A DNA stretch of 64,000 bases from Actinoalloteichus fjordicus (GCF_001941625.1 NZ_CP016076.1:496001-560000), one strand, 5' to 3'; shown: positions 53,015 through 62,075, counted from the first letter of the stretch. Notes: generated by a model not told the origin, from the sequence alone. Numbers and translations are program-made.

Positions 53015-53773
53015 TCACTGGTCGAACAGTTCGCCGCGCAGCTCGTCGTGCCTGGTCCGCGCGCAGGCCAGCAGCGTGCCCCGACCGGACGCATCGCCGA
53101 TGGCATCGGCGATCAGCCCGTCAGCCTCTCGCACGATCAGCGGCAGCGGCGTCCACCACCGCGCCGGGGGCGGTGCGGCGATGACCACCGCGTCCGCGCG
53201 CCCGGTGGCCAGCAGCGCGGTCTTGTACGGCACGCCGCCCACGTCCTCCGGCCACAGCACCCGGTCCGTCACCGGGTCGCCCTCGCGCCGAGCGATCCGA
53301 GACGGCCGGGCCCGCTCCAACGCGAGATCGGGCCCGGCGAACAGCCGGGTGCCTCGCCCGCGTCCCGCGTACAGCAGCTCCTGCTGCATGGGCATCACGA
53401 TGACACCGGCCACGGCTCCGTGAGAATCCTCACAGGTCAGCAGCAGCGTGAACAGCGGGATTCCGCCCGCGAAGAACGGGACGCCGTCGAGCGGATCGAT
53501 CACCCAGCGCCGCCCGCTCCGGCCGGGCTCGCCGTCGCCGAGCCTGCCGAGGACGCCGTCGGCGGGCGCCTCGACGGCGAGTCGCGCCCGAATCGACTCT
53601 TCGACGGCACGCTCGACGTCGGTCACGCCGTCCTCGTCGGTGACCGTGGCCCGTCTTCGATCGCCGTGAAACTGGTCCGCGGCCAGTCGACCTGCCTGGT
53701 GGGCGAGTCCGGCTGCGGTCTGCAGCAGGTCGAGGTCGGCGGTCGGCGCGGTGGGGGCGGTCGTCTCGGTCAC
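53015..53773 (-). CDS. Inositol monophosphatase-family protein with altered metal site
   Basis: 252 residues of the IMPase/HisN fold. DEDGVTDVERAVEESI and WVIDPLDGVPFFAGGIPLF are clearly family motifs, with IDPLDG intact. The usual GEE metal motif is replaced by GRLGDGE, and the C-terminal WDxAAG motif by RWWTPLPLIVREADG, so a metal-binding Asp is missing. It could be a catalytically weak or non-catalytic family member. Homologues are labelled inositol-1-monophosphatase or histidinol-phosphatase; neither can be claimed here. Confidence 0.8.
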   Translation of the reverse strand: MTETTAPTAPTADLDLLQTAAGLAHQAGRLAADQFHGDRRRATVTDEDGVTDVERAVEESIRARLAVEAPADGVLGRLGDGEPGRSGRRWVIDPLDGVPFFAGGIPLFTLLLTCEDSHGAVAGVIVMPMQQELLYAGRGRGTRLFAGPDLALERARPSRIARREGDPVTDRVLWPEDVGGVPYKTALLATGRADAVVIAAPPPARWWTPLPLIVREADGLIADAIGDASGRGTLLACARTRHDELRGELFDQ

Positions 53774-54131
53774 GATCTAGGGACGGTCGGGGCACGCCGG
53801 GGGTTGTCGTCGCGTCCGGGTGTCACGCCGAGGCAGTCCGCCTCCTCGGCCGCGGGTCCGAGTGCAGGAGGGCAGGCGACGCGGCAGCCGACCGTAGAGC
53901 CTGTCTTCGATCCCCCTTCGCCGCGGTGGCCCCGCGCAACAGGAAAGTGGGGATTAAAGACAGGCTCTTAGGCGCCGGGGCCCGCGAGCGTGATCGAGAT
54001 CGGGCCCCGCAGGCGTGCCAGGCCGGACCGGCGTCAACGGCCAGGCGGGGAATCTGCTTGTGACAGCAACGCTCCATCGCGTGGCTCAGGTGTAACATGA
54101 GTGGCACGGATCACGCGGTAGGAGGTGCGCC
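53774..54131. other. Upstream region of the paa operon
   Basis: 358 bases with the short MITE copy 4. TGTAACAT near 54092 may belong to the paa promoter; no PaaR-type operator was recognised. Confidence 0.4.
53897..53967 (+). mobile_element. MITE copy 4, internally deleted
   Basis: 71 bases with both inverted ends kept (GAGCCTGTCTTCGATCC and GGGGATTAAAGACAGGCTC) but most of the internal sequence lost; CCCCGCGCAAC is retained. Flanks are GTA and TTA. As a near-perfect hairpin it may also act as a terminator. Confidence 0.85.
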
Positions 54132-55112
54132 GTGGCCCTAGCCCGACCCGTCGACGAGTCGGCCCTCGAAGCAGACTTCCAGCACCTGGTCGAGTCGGAG
54201 AGCCGGATCGAGCCACGCGACTGGATGCCCGACGGCTACCGGGCCACTCTGATCCGACAGATCGCGCAGCACGCGCACTCCGAGATCATCGGGATGCAGC
54301 CGGAGGGCGTCTGGATCTCGCGGGCGCCCACGCTGCGTCGTAAGGCCGTCCTGCTGGCGAAGGTCCAGGACGAGGCGGGCCACGGGCTGTACCTCTACGC
54401 CGCCGCCGAGACCCTCGGCGCCGAACGTGCGGAGTTGACCCGGAGCCTGATCGAGGGCAGGCAGAAGTACTCCTCGATCTTCAACTACCCCACGCTGACC
54501 TTCGCCGACGTCGGCGTCATCGGCTGGCTGGTGGACGGCGCGGCCATCTGCAACCAGGTGCCGCTGTGTCGCACCTCCTATGGCCCCTACGCGCGCGCGA
54601 TGATCCGGATCTGCAAGGAGGAGTCCTTCCATCAGCGGCAGGGCTACGAACTGTTGATGACCATGATGGGCGGTACGACGCGTCAGCGAGAGGCCGTGCA
54701 GGACGCGGTGAACCGCTGGTGGTGGCCGTCGTTGATGATGTTCGGCCCACCAGAGGGCTCCTCGCCCAACACCGCGCGCTCGATGGCCTGGCGGATCAAG
54801 CGCCATACCAACGACGAGCTTCGCCAGCGGTTCGTCGACATGACGGTCCCGCAGGCCGACCGGCTCGGGGTGCGGCTGCCCGATCCCGAACTGCGCTGGA
54901 ACCCCGACCGCGAGGCGCACGACTTCGGCACGCCGGACTGGGACGAGCTGTACCAGGTGGTGCGCGGCGACGGACCGTGCAATGCGGAGCGGATCGCCCA
55001 TCGCAGGCGGGCACACGATGAGGGCGCCTGGGTGCGCGAGGCGGCCACCGCGCACGCGGCCAAGCGCGCGGCGGGCACCGCGCGGGTCGACGCGGCGGAG
55101 GCCGGGACGTGA
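54132..55112 (+). CDS. paaA: Phenylacetyl-CoA 1,2-epoxidase, catalytic subunit
   Basis: Diiron monooxygenase subunit forming the 1,2-epoxide of phenylacetyl-CoA in aerobic phenylacetate degradation. 326 residues. Iron-ligand region one is [14 protein letters not shown] and region two [13 protein letters not shown]; further ligands are expected in [16 protein letters not shown] 54132 has AGGAGG seven bases before it. First gene of a tight paaABCDE operon with overlapping starts. Hydrolase and CoA-ligase genes of the pathway (paaK, paaG, paaZ) are not in the window. Confidence 0.97.
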   Translation: MALARPVDESALEADFQHLVESESRIEPRDWMPDGYRATLIRQIAQHAHSEIIGMQPEGVWISRAPTLRRKAVLLAKVQDEAGHGLYLYAAAETLGAERAELTRSLIEGRQKYSSIFNYPTLTFADVGVIGWLVDGAAICNQVPLCRTSYGPYARAMIRICKEESFHQRQGYELLMTMMGGTTRQREAVQDAVNRWWWPSLMMFGPPEGSSPNTARSMAWRIKRHTNDELRQRFVDMTVPQADRLGVRLPDPELRWNPDREAHDFGTPDWDELYQVVRGDGPCNAERIAHRRRAHDEGAWVREAATAHAAKRAAGTARVDAAEAGT

Positions 55113-55429
55113 CGGAGCCGACCGCCGGGCGGGACGCCGGACCGCCTCGGGCGGGCTGGCCGTTGTTCGAGGTCTTCGTCCGGGGCAAGCGCGGCCTCAA
55201 CCACGTCCACGTCGGATCGCTGCACGCACCCGACGCCCCGATGGCTTTGCGTAACGCCCGCGACCTCTACACCCGGCGCAACGAGGGCGTCAGCATCTGG
55301 GTGGTCCCCGCCGCCTCGGTGACCGCGTCCAGCCCGGACGAGAAGGACGCGTTCTTCGCGCCCAGCGGCGACAAGATCTACCGCCACCCGACCTTCTACG
55401 CGATCCCCGACGACGTCCCGCACCTGTAG
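55109..55429 (+). CDS. paaB: Phenylacetyl-CoA epoxidase subunit PaaB
   Basis: 106-residue structural subunit bridging PaaA-PaaC pairs. Typical segments are [39 protein letters not shown] and the C-terminal [16 protein letters not shown] 55109 overlaps the paaA stop by four bases. Confidence 0.96.
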   Translation: MTEPTAGRDAGPPRAGWPLFEVFVRGKRGLNHVHVGSLHAPDAPMALRNARDLYTRRNEGVSIWVVPAASVTASSPDEKDAFFAPSGDKIYRHPTFYAIPDDVPHL

Positions 55430-55455
55430 ACCTGGGAAGAAGGAGGTCCGAGGAG

Positions 55456-56367
55456 GTGTCCTTCGACAACGCCTACGAGGCGCTGGCCGACGAGCACGAG
55501 GACACGCGCTGGGCCTACGGCACGGGGTTCGACGACGCGCTGACCAGGGTGGACCGTGCACTGCCGCCGGGCGTCGACCCGGCCGAACTGGCGCAGTACT
55601 GCCTGATGCTCGGGGATGACGCGTTGATCCTGGCGCAGCGGCTTGCCGAGTGGTGCTCCCGAGGTCCGGAGCTGGAGGAGGACGTCGCCATCGCCAACAT
55701 CGCCCTGGACCTGCTCGGCCAGGCGCGTCTGCTGTTGACGAGGGCCGGTGAGGTCCAGGGCGCCGGGCGCACCGAGGACACGCTGGCCTACCACCGGCAC
55801 GCACCGGAGTTCCGCAACGTCGTCCTCGTCGAGATCGACTGTGGTCCCGGCCCAGGCGGCGACTTCGCCGCGACGATGGTCCGGCTGCTGGTCTTCGCCA
55901 CCTGGCGGCTGGCCTGCTTCCAGCGGTTGACGGCCTCGGCGGACCCGGTGCTCGCCGCCGTGGCGGCCAAGGGCGTCAAGGAGTTGGCCTACCACCGCGA
56001 TCACGCCGCGCAGTGGGTGGTCCGACTCGGCGACGGGACGGCCGAGTCGGCCCGCCGGACCGGGCAGGGGCTGGAGCGGGTGCGGCCGTGGCTCGGGGAG
56101 CTGTTCGTCTCGCATCCCGTGGAGCAGGGCCTCGCCTCGGCCGGGGTCGCGGTGGACCCGGAGAGCCTGCGCGAGGAGGTGGCGGAGATCCTGCGACAGG
56201 TGTTGCACGCCGCCGACCTCGACGAATGGACGCCCGGTGTCGTCGCGGCCGCCGTGCCGGACCCGACCGGCAGACAGGGCCGATGGGGGAGGCACACCCC
56301 GGCGCTGACCGACCTGTTGGCCGAGATGCAGTACGAGGCCAGGGCCGACCCCGAGGCGGTGTGGTGA
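55456..56367 (+). CDS. paaC: Phenylacetyl-CoA epoxidase subunit PaaC
   Basis: Ferritin-like partner of PaaA lacking iron, needed for substrate binding. 303 residues, all helical, with CLMLGDDALILAQRLAEWC, NIALDLLGQARLLL and KELAYHRDHAAQWVVRLGDG. AGGAGGTCCGAGGAG precedes GTG 55456. Its stop overlaps the paaD start (TGATG). Confidence 0.95.
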   Translation: MSFDNAYEALADEHEDTRWAYGTGFDDALTRVDRALPPGVDPAELAQYCLMLGDDALILAQRLAEWCSRGPELEEDVAIANIALDLLGQARLLLTRAGEVQGAGRTEDTLAYHRHAPEFRNVVLVEIDCGPGPGGDFAATMVRLLVFATWRLACFQRLTASADPVLAAVAAKGVKELAYHRDHAAQWVVRLGDGTAESARRTGQGLERVRPWLGELFVSHPVEQGLASAGVAVDPESLREEVAEILRQVLHAADLDEWTPGVVAAAVPDPTGRQGRWGRHTPALTDLLAEMQYEARADPEAVW

Positions 56368-56876
56368 TGACCGAGCCGACACCGGATCGGGTGCGAGCCG
56401 TCGCGGAGTCCGTCGCGGACCCCGAACTGCCGATGCTCACTCTCGCCGACCTCGGCGTGCTGCGCGACGTCGAGATCCGCCCCGACGGACGGGTGCTCGT
56501 GACGATCACGCCGACCTACTCCGGGTGTCCCGCCATCGCGGAGATGCGTACCGACCTGCGCCGTTCCCTCGTCGACGCGGGCTGCTCGGAGGTGGAGGTG
56601 CGTACCGTGCTGACTCCGGCGTGGACCACCGACTGGATCAGCGAGCGCGGCAGACGCACGCTGCTCGCACACGGCATCGCGCCGCCCGGCCCGGTCGGGG
56701 GTCGCGCGGCGGGCCCGGTGCCGCTGCGGCTGGCGTCGCCGCCGCCGCGTGTCCGTTGCCCGCGCTGCGAGTCGGTCGACACCGAGGAGCTGTCGCGGTT
56801 CGGCGCGACCGCGTGCCGGTCCCTGCGACGCTGCCTCGCCTGTGCCGAGCCCTTCGAGCACGTCAAGGAGCTGTAG
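56367..56876 (+). CDS. paaD: Phenylacetate degradation protein PaaD (MIP18/DUF59 and zinc ribbon)
   Basis: 169 residues. An N-terminal DUF59/MIP18 domain (DPELPMLTLADLGVL, ITPTYSGCPAI) and a C-terminal zinc ribbon (CPRCES and CLAC flanking FGATAC). It is thought to help insert iron or assemble Fe-S clusters for the PaaABCE complex. ATG 56367 overlaps the paaC stop; its own stop overlaps the GTG of paaE. Confidence 0.94.
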   Translation: MTEPTPDRVRAVAESVADPELPMLTLADLGVLRDVEIRPDGRVLVTITPTYSGCPAIAEMRTDLRRSLVDAGCSEVEVRTVLTPAWTTDWISERGRRTLLAHGIAPPGPVGGRAAGPVPLRLASPPPRVRCPRCESVDTEELSRFGATACRSLRRCLACAEPFEHVKEL

Positions 56877-58093
56877 TGGCCGCCGCAGATCCGTCAGCGG
56901 GCAGCCCGGGCGCAGGCAGCGCGGCTGTTGCGCCGAGTCGCCGGACGGCGTTTCGGACGTTGACGATCAGCCGGATCGACCGGCTGTGCCCGGATGCCGT
57001 GGCGGTCTCCTTCGCCGTTCCGCCGGAGTACGCGGCCGAGTTCGACTTCCGGCCCGGCCAGTACCTGACGCTGCGGCGGTCGGGCGCTCGGGCCGATCGC
57101 GCGGCGGACGGCGTCATCGAGGGTCAGCCGACGGCGGCGGGGCAGGCCGGGACACGGTGGGCGGACTCCCGGCCGGGAGAACCGGTGGACGAGGCCCGCC
57201 GGTCGTACTCGATCTGCTCGGGCGCAGGGGAATCCCCTCGGATCGGCGTCCGAAGGGTCGACGGCGGAGTGTGGTCCTCCTGGCTGGTCGAGAAGGCCAG
57301 GGTGGGCGATCGGGTGGCGGTGCTGCCTCCGCAGGGCCGGTTCACCCCGGACCTGGCCGAGCCTGCGCACCACGGCTTCGTGGCCGCAGGCTCCGGGATC
57401 ACGCCGGTGCTGTCGATCCTGACCAGTGTGCTGGCCCGGCCGGGGCATCGCGCCACGCTGCTCTACGGCAACCGGCGCGGCGACACGGTGATGTTCGCGG
57501 AGGAGCTGGCGGATCTGAAGGACCGGTATCCCGAGCGGCTCCAGGTCGTGCATCTGCTCAGCCGGGAGCCCACCGCCGTCGAGCTGTTCTCCGGCAGGCT
57601 GGATCGGGATCGGCTGTATCGACTGCTCACCTCGGTGGTGCCGACCCCCGATGTGGACCGCTGGTGGCTGTGCGGGCCGGTGGGGCTGGTCGAGGACGCG
57701 GGCGCGGTGCTCGGCGAACTGGGGGTCCCCGGCGATCGGGTTCGTCGCGAGCTGTTCTACGTCGACGCGCCGCCGCCCGCCCCACGTCGTCGGGCCGCCG
57801 ACGTGGCGAGCGGCCCGACCAGCCGCGTCACGGTGATCCTGGACGGTCGCAGCACCGAGATGACCCTGCCCGCCGACGAGCCGGTGCTCGATTCGGCGCA
57901 ACGGATCAGGGCCGACCTGCCCTTCGCCTGTCGCGGCGGGGTGTGCGGCACCTGCCGGGCACTGGTGGTCGAGGGTGAGGCCGCGATGCGGCGGAACTAC
58001 GCGCTGGAGCCTGCGGAGATCGCGGCGGGCTTCGTGCTCACCTGCCAGGCCGAGCCCGCCTCCCGGGAACTCGTGGTCGACTACGACGCCTGA
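56876..58093 (+). CDS. paaE: Phenylacetyl-CoA epoxidase reductase PaaE
   Basis: NADPH-dependent ferredoxin reductase passing electrons to PaaA. 405 residues: an FAD domain (RPGQYLTLR, RSYSICS), an NAD(P) domain (GSGITPVLSIL, WWLCGPVGLVEDA) and a C-terminal plant-type 2Fe-2S domain with Cys352, Cys357, Cys360 and Cys390. About 35 residues rich in Ala/Gly/Asp are inserted between the two FAD motifs, longer than usual. GTG 56876 overlaps the paaD stop. Last gene of the operon, followed by two hairpins. Confidence 0.95.
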   Translation: MAAADPSAGSPGAGSAAVAPSRRTAFRTLTISRIDRLCPDAVAVSFAVPPEYAAEFDFRPGQYLTLRRSGARADRAADGVIEGQPTAAGQAGTRWADSRPGEPVDEARRSYSICSGAGESPRIGVRRVDGGVWSSWLVEKARVGDRVAVLPPQGRFTPDLAEPAHHGFVAAGSGITPVLSILTSVLARPGHRATLLYGNRRGDTVMFAEELADLKDRYPERLQVVHLLSREPTAVELFSGRLDRDRLYRLLTSVVPTPDVDRWWLCGPVGLVEDAGAVLGELGVPGDRVRRELFYVDAPPPAPRRRAADVASGPTSRVTVILDGRSTEMTLPADEPVLDSAQRIRADLPFACRGGVCGTCRALVVEGEAAMRRNYALEPAEIAAGFVLTCQAEPASRELVVDYDA

Positions 58094-58118
58094 CGCCGGA
58101 CTGAATCGCGACGACGGA

Positions 58119-58195
58119 AGCCTGCCGCGCGACCGATCCACGCCGACGCGGCAGGCTGGGCGATCATGCGGCCCGGTGCACTGCGGCACCGGGCC
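58119..58195. terminator. Double hairpin between paaE and the convergent hydrolase gene
   Basis: First stem AGCCTGCCGCG/CGCGGCAGGCT (11 bp, 17-nt loop, 58119-58157). Second stem GGCCCGGTGC/GCACCGGGCC (10 bp, 6-nt loop, 58170-58195). Together they can stop transcription from both sides. Confidence 0.8.
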
Positions 58196-58281
58196 TGCGT
58201 GACGCTCCGCCCGCCGTGGGGACGCCGACGCCACGCAGGGCACGTGCCGGGCGCAGACCCGGTCCGCGAAGCTCCGTTCGA

Positions 58282-59454
58282 TCAGCGCAGGTGCAGCTGG
58301 GTGAAGACGAACCAGGACAGCTCGATCCGCAGCTGCCGCGAGAAGGGCAGCGGCTCGCCGTACTCGCTGCCGTCTGAGCCCGCCGAGCCGACCTCCTTCA
58401 GCACATGGTTGACGCCGTAGAGGGTGGAGTTCGTGGTGTGGCCCGCCGGACGCTCGGCGAGTCCCGCGCGGACCAGGTCGACGTCGGAGCAGGCCACCTG
58501 GATGTCGGCGGTGGCGCAGGCGAGGTAGACCGAGACGTCCGTGGGCAGCGTGGCGGCCAGCTCGCTCGGGTCGTACTGGTCGGCATTGTGGAGGAACCGC
58601 TCGTTGTACGGGTTGAACAGGGAAGCCAGCTCCGGCGGCACCGAGTCGGGCAGCCTGCCGTCCGTTCGCAGCGACTCGACGATCTCCTCAAGGGAGGCGA
58701 GCAGGGCGTCGGCCTCTTCCCTTGGCAGCACGCCCGCTTCCACCCCGGCTTCGAGCTGGGCGGTGAGCTGATTGGTGATGGTGGTCAGGTACCGCAGGCT
58801 CGCCGGGGTCAGCAGCCCTACGGAGCTGATCGGCGGCACGTCGAGCGTCTCGTCCTGTGCGAGCACGAGCGCGATCAGCCCGCCTTCGCTGTGTCCGGTG
58901 ACCATCAGGCGGTCCTGATTCACCTCCGGCTGGTCGGCGAGGAATCGCAGACCCTCGGCGGCGTGTTCCACATAGGCGTCGAAGTCGACTCGGCCCGGGT
59001 CCTCGGCGTACGGGCCCATGCCGGTCTGCCCGCTGCCGAGCTTGTCGTAGCGCAGCGAGGCGATGCCGTTCCTGGCGAGCGTGTCGGCCAGATTCCGCAG
59101 CGTGCCGACATCACCGGAAATCCCCGAGCTGTTCCCTTCGCGGTCGGTGGGGCCGCTGCCTGCGATCAGCAGGACTGCGGGCACCGGCTTCCTGGCGTGC
59201 GTGGGCACCCGCAGGCTGCCGTGCAGTTCCAGGCCGTCCGAGGCGGTGAAGGTCACCTCGCGGTCGGTGCCGGTGCCGCCGGTCGCGGCGGGCGACTCGG
59301 ATTCGGCGTACGCCGCGACCGAGCCGGTCAGGGCGATGGTGACCGCTGTCAGCACGCCGAGCAGGGGCGACAGCGGGCGGCGTCTGGCGGCGCCTAAGCC
59401 TGCCCTCGAGGCGGCTGCGTCAGCACGGTCAGAACTCGTTCGATGTGTACGCAT
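58282..59454 (-). CDS. Secreted alpha/beta hydrolase
   Basis: 390 residues. A long basic N-terminus leads into a hydrophobic signal segment (LLGVLTAVTIALTGSVAAYA, cleavage likely after AYA). The hydrolase core has LLIAGSGPTDREGN, the nucleophile elbow GHSEGG and the probable catalytic His in YGVNHVLKEVG. A helical lid (about 230-300) is rich in Leu/Glu. The substrate is unknown; esterase or peptidase activity is possible. The upstream region is unusually AT-rich (about 59570-59595), with TATGAT as a likely -10. Confidence 0.87.
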   Translation of the reverse strand: MRTHRTSSDRADAAASRAGLGAARRRPLSPLLGVLTAVTIALTGSVAAYAESESPAATGGTGTDREVTFTASDGLELHGSLRVPTHARKPVPAVLLIAGSGPTDREGNSSGISGDVGTLRNLADTLARNGIASLRYDKLGSGQTGMGPYAEDPGRVDFDAYVEHAAEGLRFLADQPEVNQDRLMVTGHSEGGLIALVLAQDETLDVPPISSVGLLTPASLRYLTTITNQLTAQLEAGVEAGVLPREEADALLASLEEIVESLRTDGRLPDSVPPELASLFNPYNERFLHNADQYDPSELAATLPTDVSVYLACATADIQVACSDVDLVRAGLAERPAGHTTNSTLYGVNHVLKEVGSAGSDGSEYGEPLPFSRQLRIELSWFVFTQLHLR

Positions 59455-59638
59455 CGTCGGTTCCTCTTTCTCGCGGCTCGTCGTGGCGGCGAAGGTGACA
59501 TCGCCGAGATTCCTGTCCGGAGGCCGTCCCTCGCTCGCAGACGTGGCAGCGAGAGACGATCACCGAGCCGCATAAAGAGATATCATATAAATAGCACCCG
59601 TGGCAGCGGTTCACGGCACTTCGCCGCGTGAGGGCAGG

Positions 59639-60508
59639 TCAGAGCGTCGCGCATCGCCACCACTCGGAGACCTCCGCCGCCACCCCCGGCGCGGCGACCA
59701 GCAGGACGTCCGGGCCGAGCGGTCCGCCGGTCCGGTCGTCGGCGGACGCGGGCCACGAGATCACCGCGCCCGCCTCGCCCGCCAGAGCGAGCGCGCCCGC
59801 GACGTCGCGTTCCGGGCAGCCGTGCAGCACGGCGGCGCTCACCTGGCCCAGGGCTACCTGGGTGATCGCCAGTGCGGAGCAGCCGAGCACCCGGACCCCG
59901 GCGTGTGCCTGGGCGGCCAGGCGGGTGAACTCGACCATCCCCGGCCACAGCCCGGTGCGCGTGAGTTCCGTGCACACCACCGCGCCCGCCGTGGAGGTCC
60001 GCCCGCCGCCGAGCGTCACCGGGGTGCCGTTGGCTCGCATGCCGCGCCCCCGCGCACCCGCGTAGACCTGGCCTCGGAAGGGGTCGGCGACGGCTCCCAC
60101 CAGCGGACCGGTCGCGTCGAGCATCGCCAGGCTGTAGGCGCACCACGGCACGCCCGCCACGAAGTTCGCGTTGCCGTCGACGGCGCTGACCAGCCACCGC
60201 AGTGACACCGGTCCGGATCGGGCGCCGAGATCGACTGCCGGAGCCGGGGTCGGGCCCGCATCCGCGCCGAACAGCGGGATGTCGGGGAAGTGCTCCGCGA
60301 GCACCCGGCGGGTGTGCCGCTCCAGCGTGCGATGGGTGTCGGTCACCCAGTCGAACGGCGAGTCGCGGGCGGCAGGCCGGGCACCTCGGCCCGCCTTGGC
60401 GATGATGACGTCGGCGGCGTCGCCCGCGAGGCGGCCTGCGATCTCCAGCGCTCGGGACAACAGCCCGGGGTCCATCGGCTGCCCTGACACGGACGGCATG
60501 AGGGTCAT
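59639..60508 (-). CDS. Inositol monophosphatase-family protein lacking a metal Asp
   Basis: 289 residues of the IMPase fold: FDWVTDTHRTLE, then LRWLVSAVDGNANFVAGVPW in place of the usual WVIDPLDGTTNF-type motif, so the first metal Asp is Ser. GEE is replaced by GADAG. The C-terminal segment PERDVAGALALAGEAGAV keeps the family Asp. It is distinct from the protein at 53015, which lost other residues. Either the active site is rearranged or the protein is not an ordinary phosphatase. It is encoded next to menG on the other strand. Confidence 0.8.
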   Translation of the reverse strand: MTLMPSVSGQPMDPGLLSRALEIAGRLAGDAADVIIAKAGRGARPAARDSPFDWVTDTHRTLERHTRRVLAEHFPDIPLFGADAGPTPAPAVDLGARSGPVSLRWLVSAVDGNANFVAGVPWCAYSLAMLDATGPLVGAVADPFRGQVYAGARGRGMRANGTPVTLGGGRTSTAGAVVCTELTRTGLWPGMVEFTRLAAQAHAGVRVLGCSALAITQVALGQVSAAVLHGCPERDVAGALALAGEAGAVISWPASADDRTGGPLGPDVLLVAAPGVAAEVSEWWRCATL

Positions 60509-60855
60509 GCCGCCTTATCGTGACGCTCGCCGGTGTCTCCGATGCGACCAGAAGATGACGTGCGCCAGATCACTGAGCCAAGAGTTCGGATCATCGACGT
60601 CTCGGTCATCGCGCCGCCGCGCGGGCCCGTGCCTCGGCGGGCGACCGAGGGCGCCTTCACGTCGACGGTCGTGCGGGGGCGTCCGTCGAGACTCGCCGAC
60701 GCCGCCGCCCGCGTGTCGTGGCGCGGCCGATGACGTCGATCACAGCAGATCACCGGTGGTCACCGGGCGGTCGCTGCTCGAATCGCCGCCGCCTGCGCCG
60801 TCAGCCACGCCCGCCGGACGCCGCGACCACGCCGGGCCCCAGTAGGCTGAGCGTC
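60509..60855. other. Divergent spacer before menG
   Basis: 347 bases with no gene; the only clear signal is TAGGCT at 60843-60848. Confidence 0.45.
60843..60848 (+). promoter_or_regulatory. Probable -10 of leaderless menG
   Basis: TAGGCT seven bases before GTG 60856, with no Shine-Dalgarno sequence. Confidence 0.5.
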
Positions 60856-61545
60856 GTGGTGAGGGCTGGTCTGGACAAGGATCCTCGGGAAGTCGCCGAC
60901 ATGTTCGACGGCGTCGCGGAGCACTACGACCGCACCAACACGGTGCTGACCGGTGGGATGGACCGCTATTGGCGCCGGGCCGCGTTGCAGGCCCTGGCCG
61001 CGGCTCCCGGCGAGCGGATTCTCGACCTCGCCGCAGGCACCGGAGTCTCCACCGTGGAGATCGGCCGCTCCGGCGCGTGGTGCGTCGCCGCCGACTTCTC
61101 GTTGGGCATGCTGCGCCGTGGCCGAGGCCGGAACGTGCCGATGGTCGCGGCGGACGGGCTGGCGCTCCCCTTCGCCGACGGCTCCTTCGACGGGCTGACG
61201 ATCATGTTCGCCATCCGGAACATGGCCGACACCGAGGCGGCGCTGCGCGAGATGTACCGCGTGGTGCGGCCGGGCGGACGCCTGGTGATCTGCGAGTTCT
61301 CCACGCCGACGATGCCGTTGTTCCGCGAGGTCTACTTCAAGGGCGTGCTGACCGCCCTGCCCTGGGTCGCGAACCTGGTGTCCTCGAACCCGGTGGCCTA
61401 CTCCTACCTGACCGAGTCGATCCGCTCCTGGCCAGACCAGGAGGGCCTGGCACGGCTGATCGGCGCCGCGGGCTGGGAACGGGTCGCCTGGCGCGACCTC
61501 ACCTTCGGCGCGGTCGCCCTGCACCGGGCCACGCGTCCCGCCTGA
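60856..61545 (+). CDS. menG: Demethylmenaquinone methyltransferase
   Basis: SAM-dependent C-methylation giving menaquinone. 229 residues. Signature stretches are [13 protein letters not shown], the SAM motif [30 protein letters not shown] and [15 protein letters not shown] 60856 (or 60859) is the start by the promoter. Its TGA stop (61543-61545) is also the left target repeat of MITE copy 5, so the element sits exactly at the end of the gene without changing the protein. Confidence 0.95.
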   Translation: MVRAGLDKDPREVADMFDGVAEHYDRTNTVLTGGMDRYWRRAALQALAAAPGERILDLAAGTGVSTVEIGRSGAWCVAADFSLGMLRRGRGRNVPMVAADGLALPFADGSFDGLTIMFAIRNMADTEAALREMYRVVRPGGRLVICEFSTPTMPLFREVYFKGVLTALPWVANLVSSNPVAYSYLTESIRSWPDQEGLARLIGAAGWERVAWRDLTFGAVALHRATRPA

Positions 61546-61706
61546 GAGCCTGTCTTTGATCCTCCTCCGTCGTGAGCGGGGATCAGCGTGGATGAGCTGC
61601 AAGGCGGAGGAAGGAGGCATAACGGAGTTATGTTGACTGACGACAACGCCGCAGATCGCCGCGCTGGCCCCGCGCAACTCCGAAAGTGGGGATTAAAGAC
61701 AGGCTC
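61546..61706 (+). mobile_element. MITE copy 5
   Basis: 161-base non-coding element, GAGCCTGTCTTTGATCC to GGGGATTAAAGACAGGCTC, flanked on both sides by TGA (61543-61545 and 61707-61709), a 3-bp target duplication. Terminal inverted repeats of about 17 bases pair with one mismatch. An internal hairpin CATAAC-GGA-GTTATG lies near 61618-61632. Three-base TNA duplications and short inverted ends point to mobilisation by an IS5-family transposase (inference). Confidence 0.9.
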
Positions 61707-61709
61707 TGA

Positions 61710-62075
61710 GCCCCGAGGTGAGTTCGGCGTGAGGTCTTCGTGAGTTTCGTCTCGATCTCGCGCCGGTCCGCCCCGGCCGCGCAGGCCTCCCGAGTCGGGC
61801 CTCGACGGCGGGACCGGATGGACCGCGCACCGTCGGCGACCGGGTGACCGCGCGTCCCCGCTTGCCGCTCCCGGCCGCCGCCTCCCGGCTCGCGGCGTGA
61901 TCTGACCTGGTCGCCGGGGGCGGGGAGTTCGTCGCAGACTCCTGCGATCCGGGCCCTCGGCCGTCTCTCGATCCCGTTCCGGTCGCCGTGGGCGGGCTAC
62001 ACCCCGGCGACCGGTCGAGGCGGGCCGGCGGCCTGAACGGGGGTCGACGCCGTGACCTAGACTTCCCCGCAGACT
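61710..62075. other. menJ upstream region
   Basis: About 366 bases between MITE copy 5 and the Rex operator, with no gene. TAGACT at 62058-62063 is the likely -10 of menJ. Confidence 0.45.
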
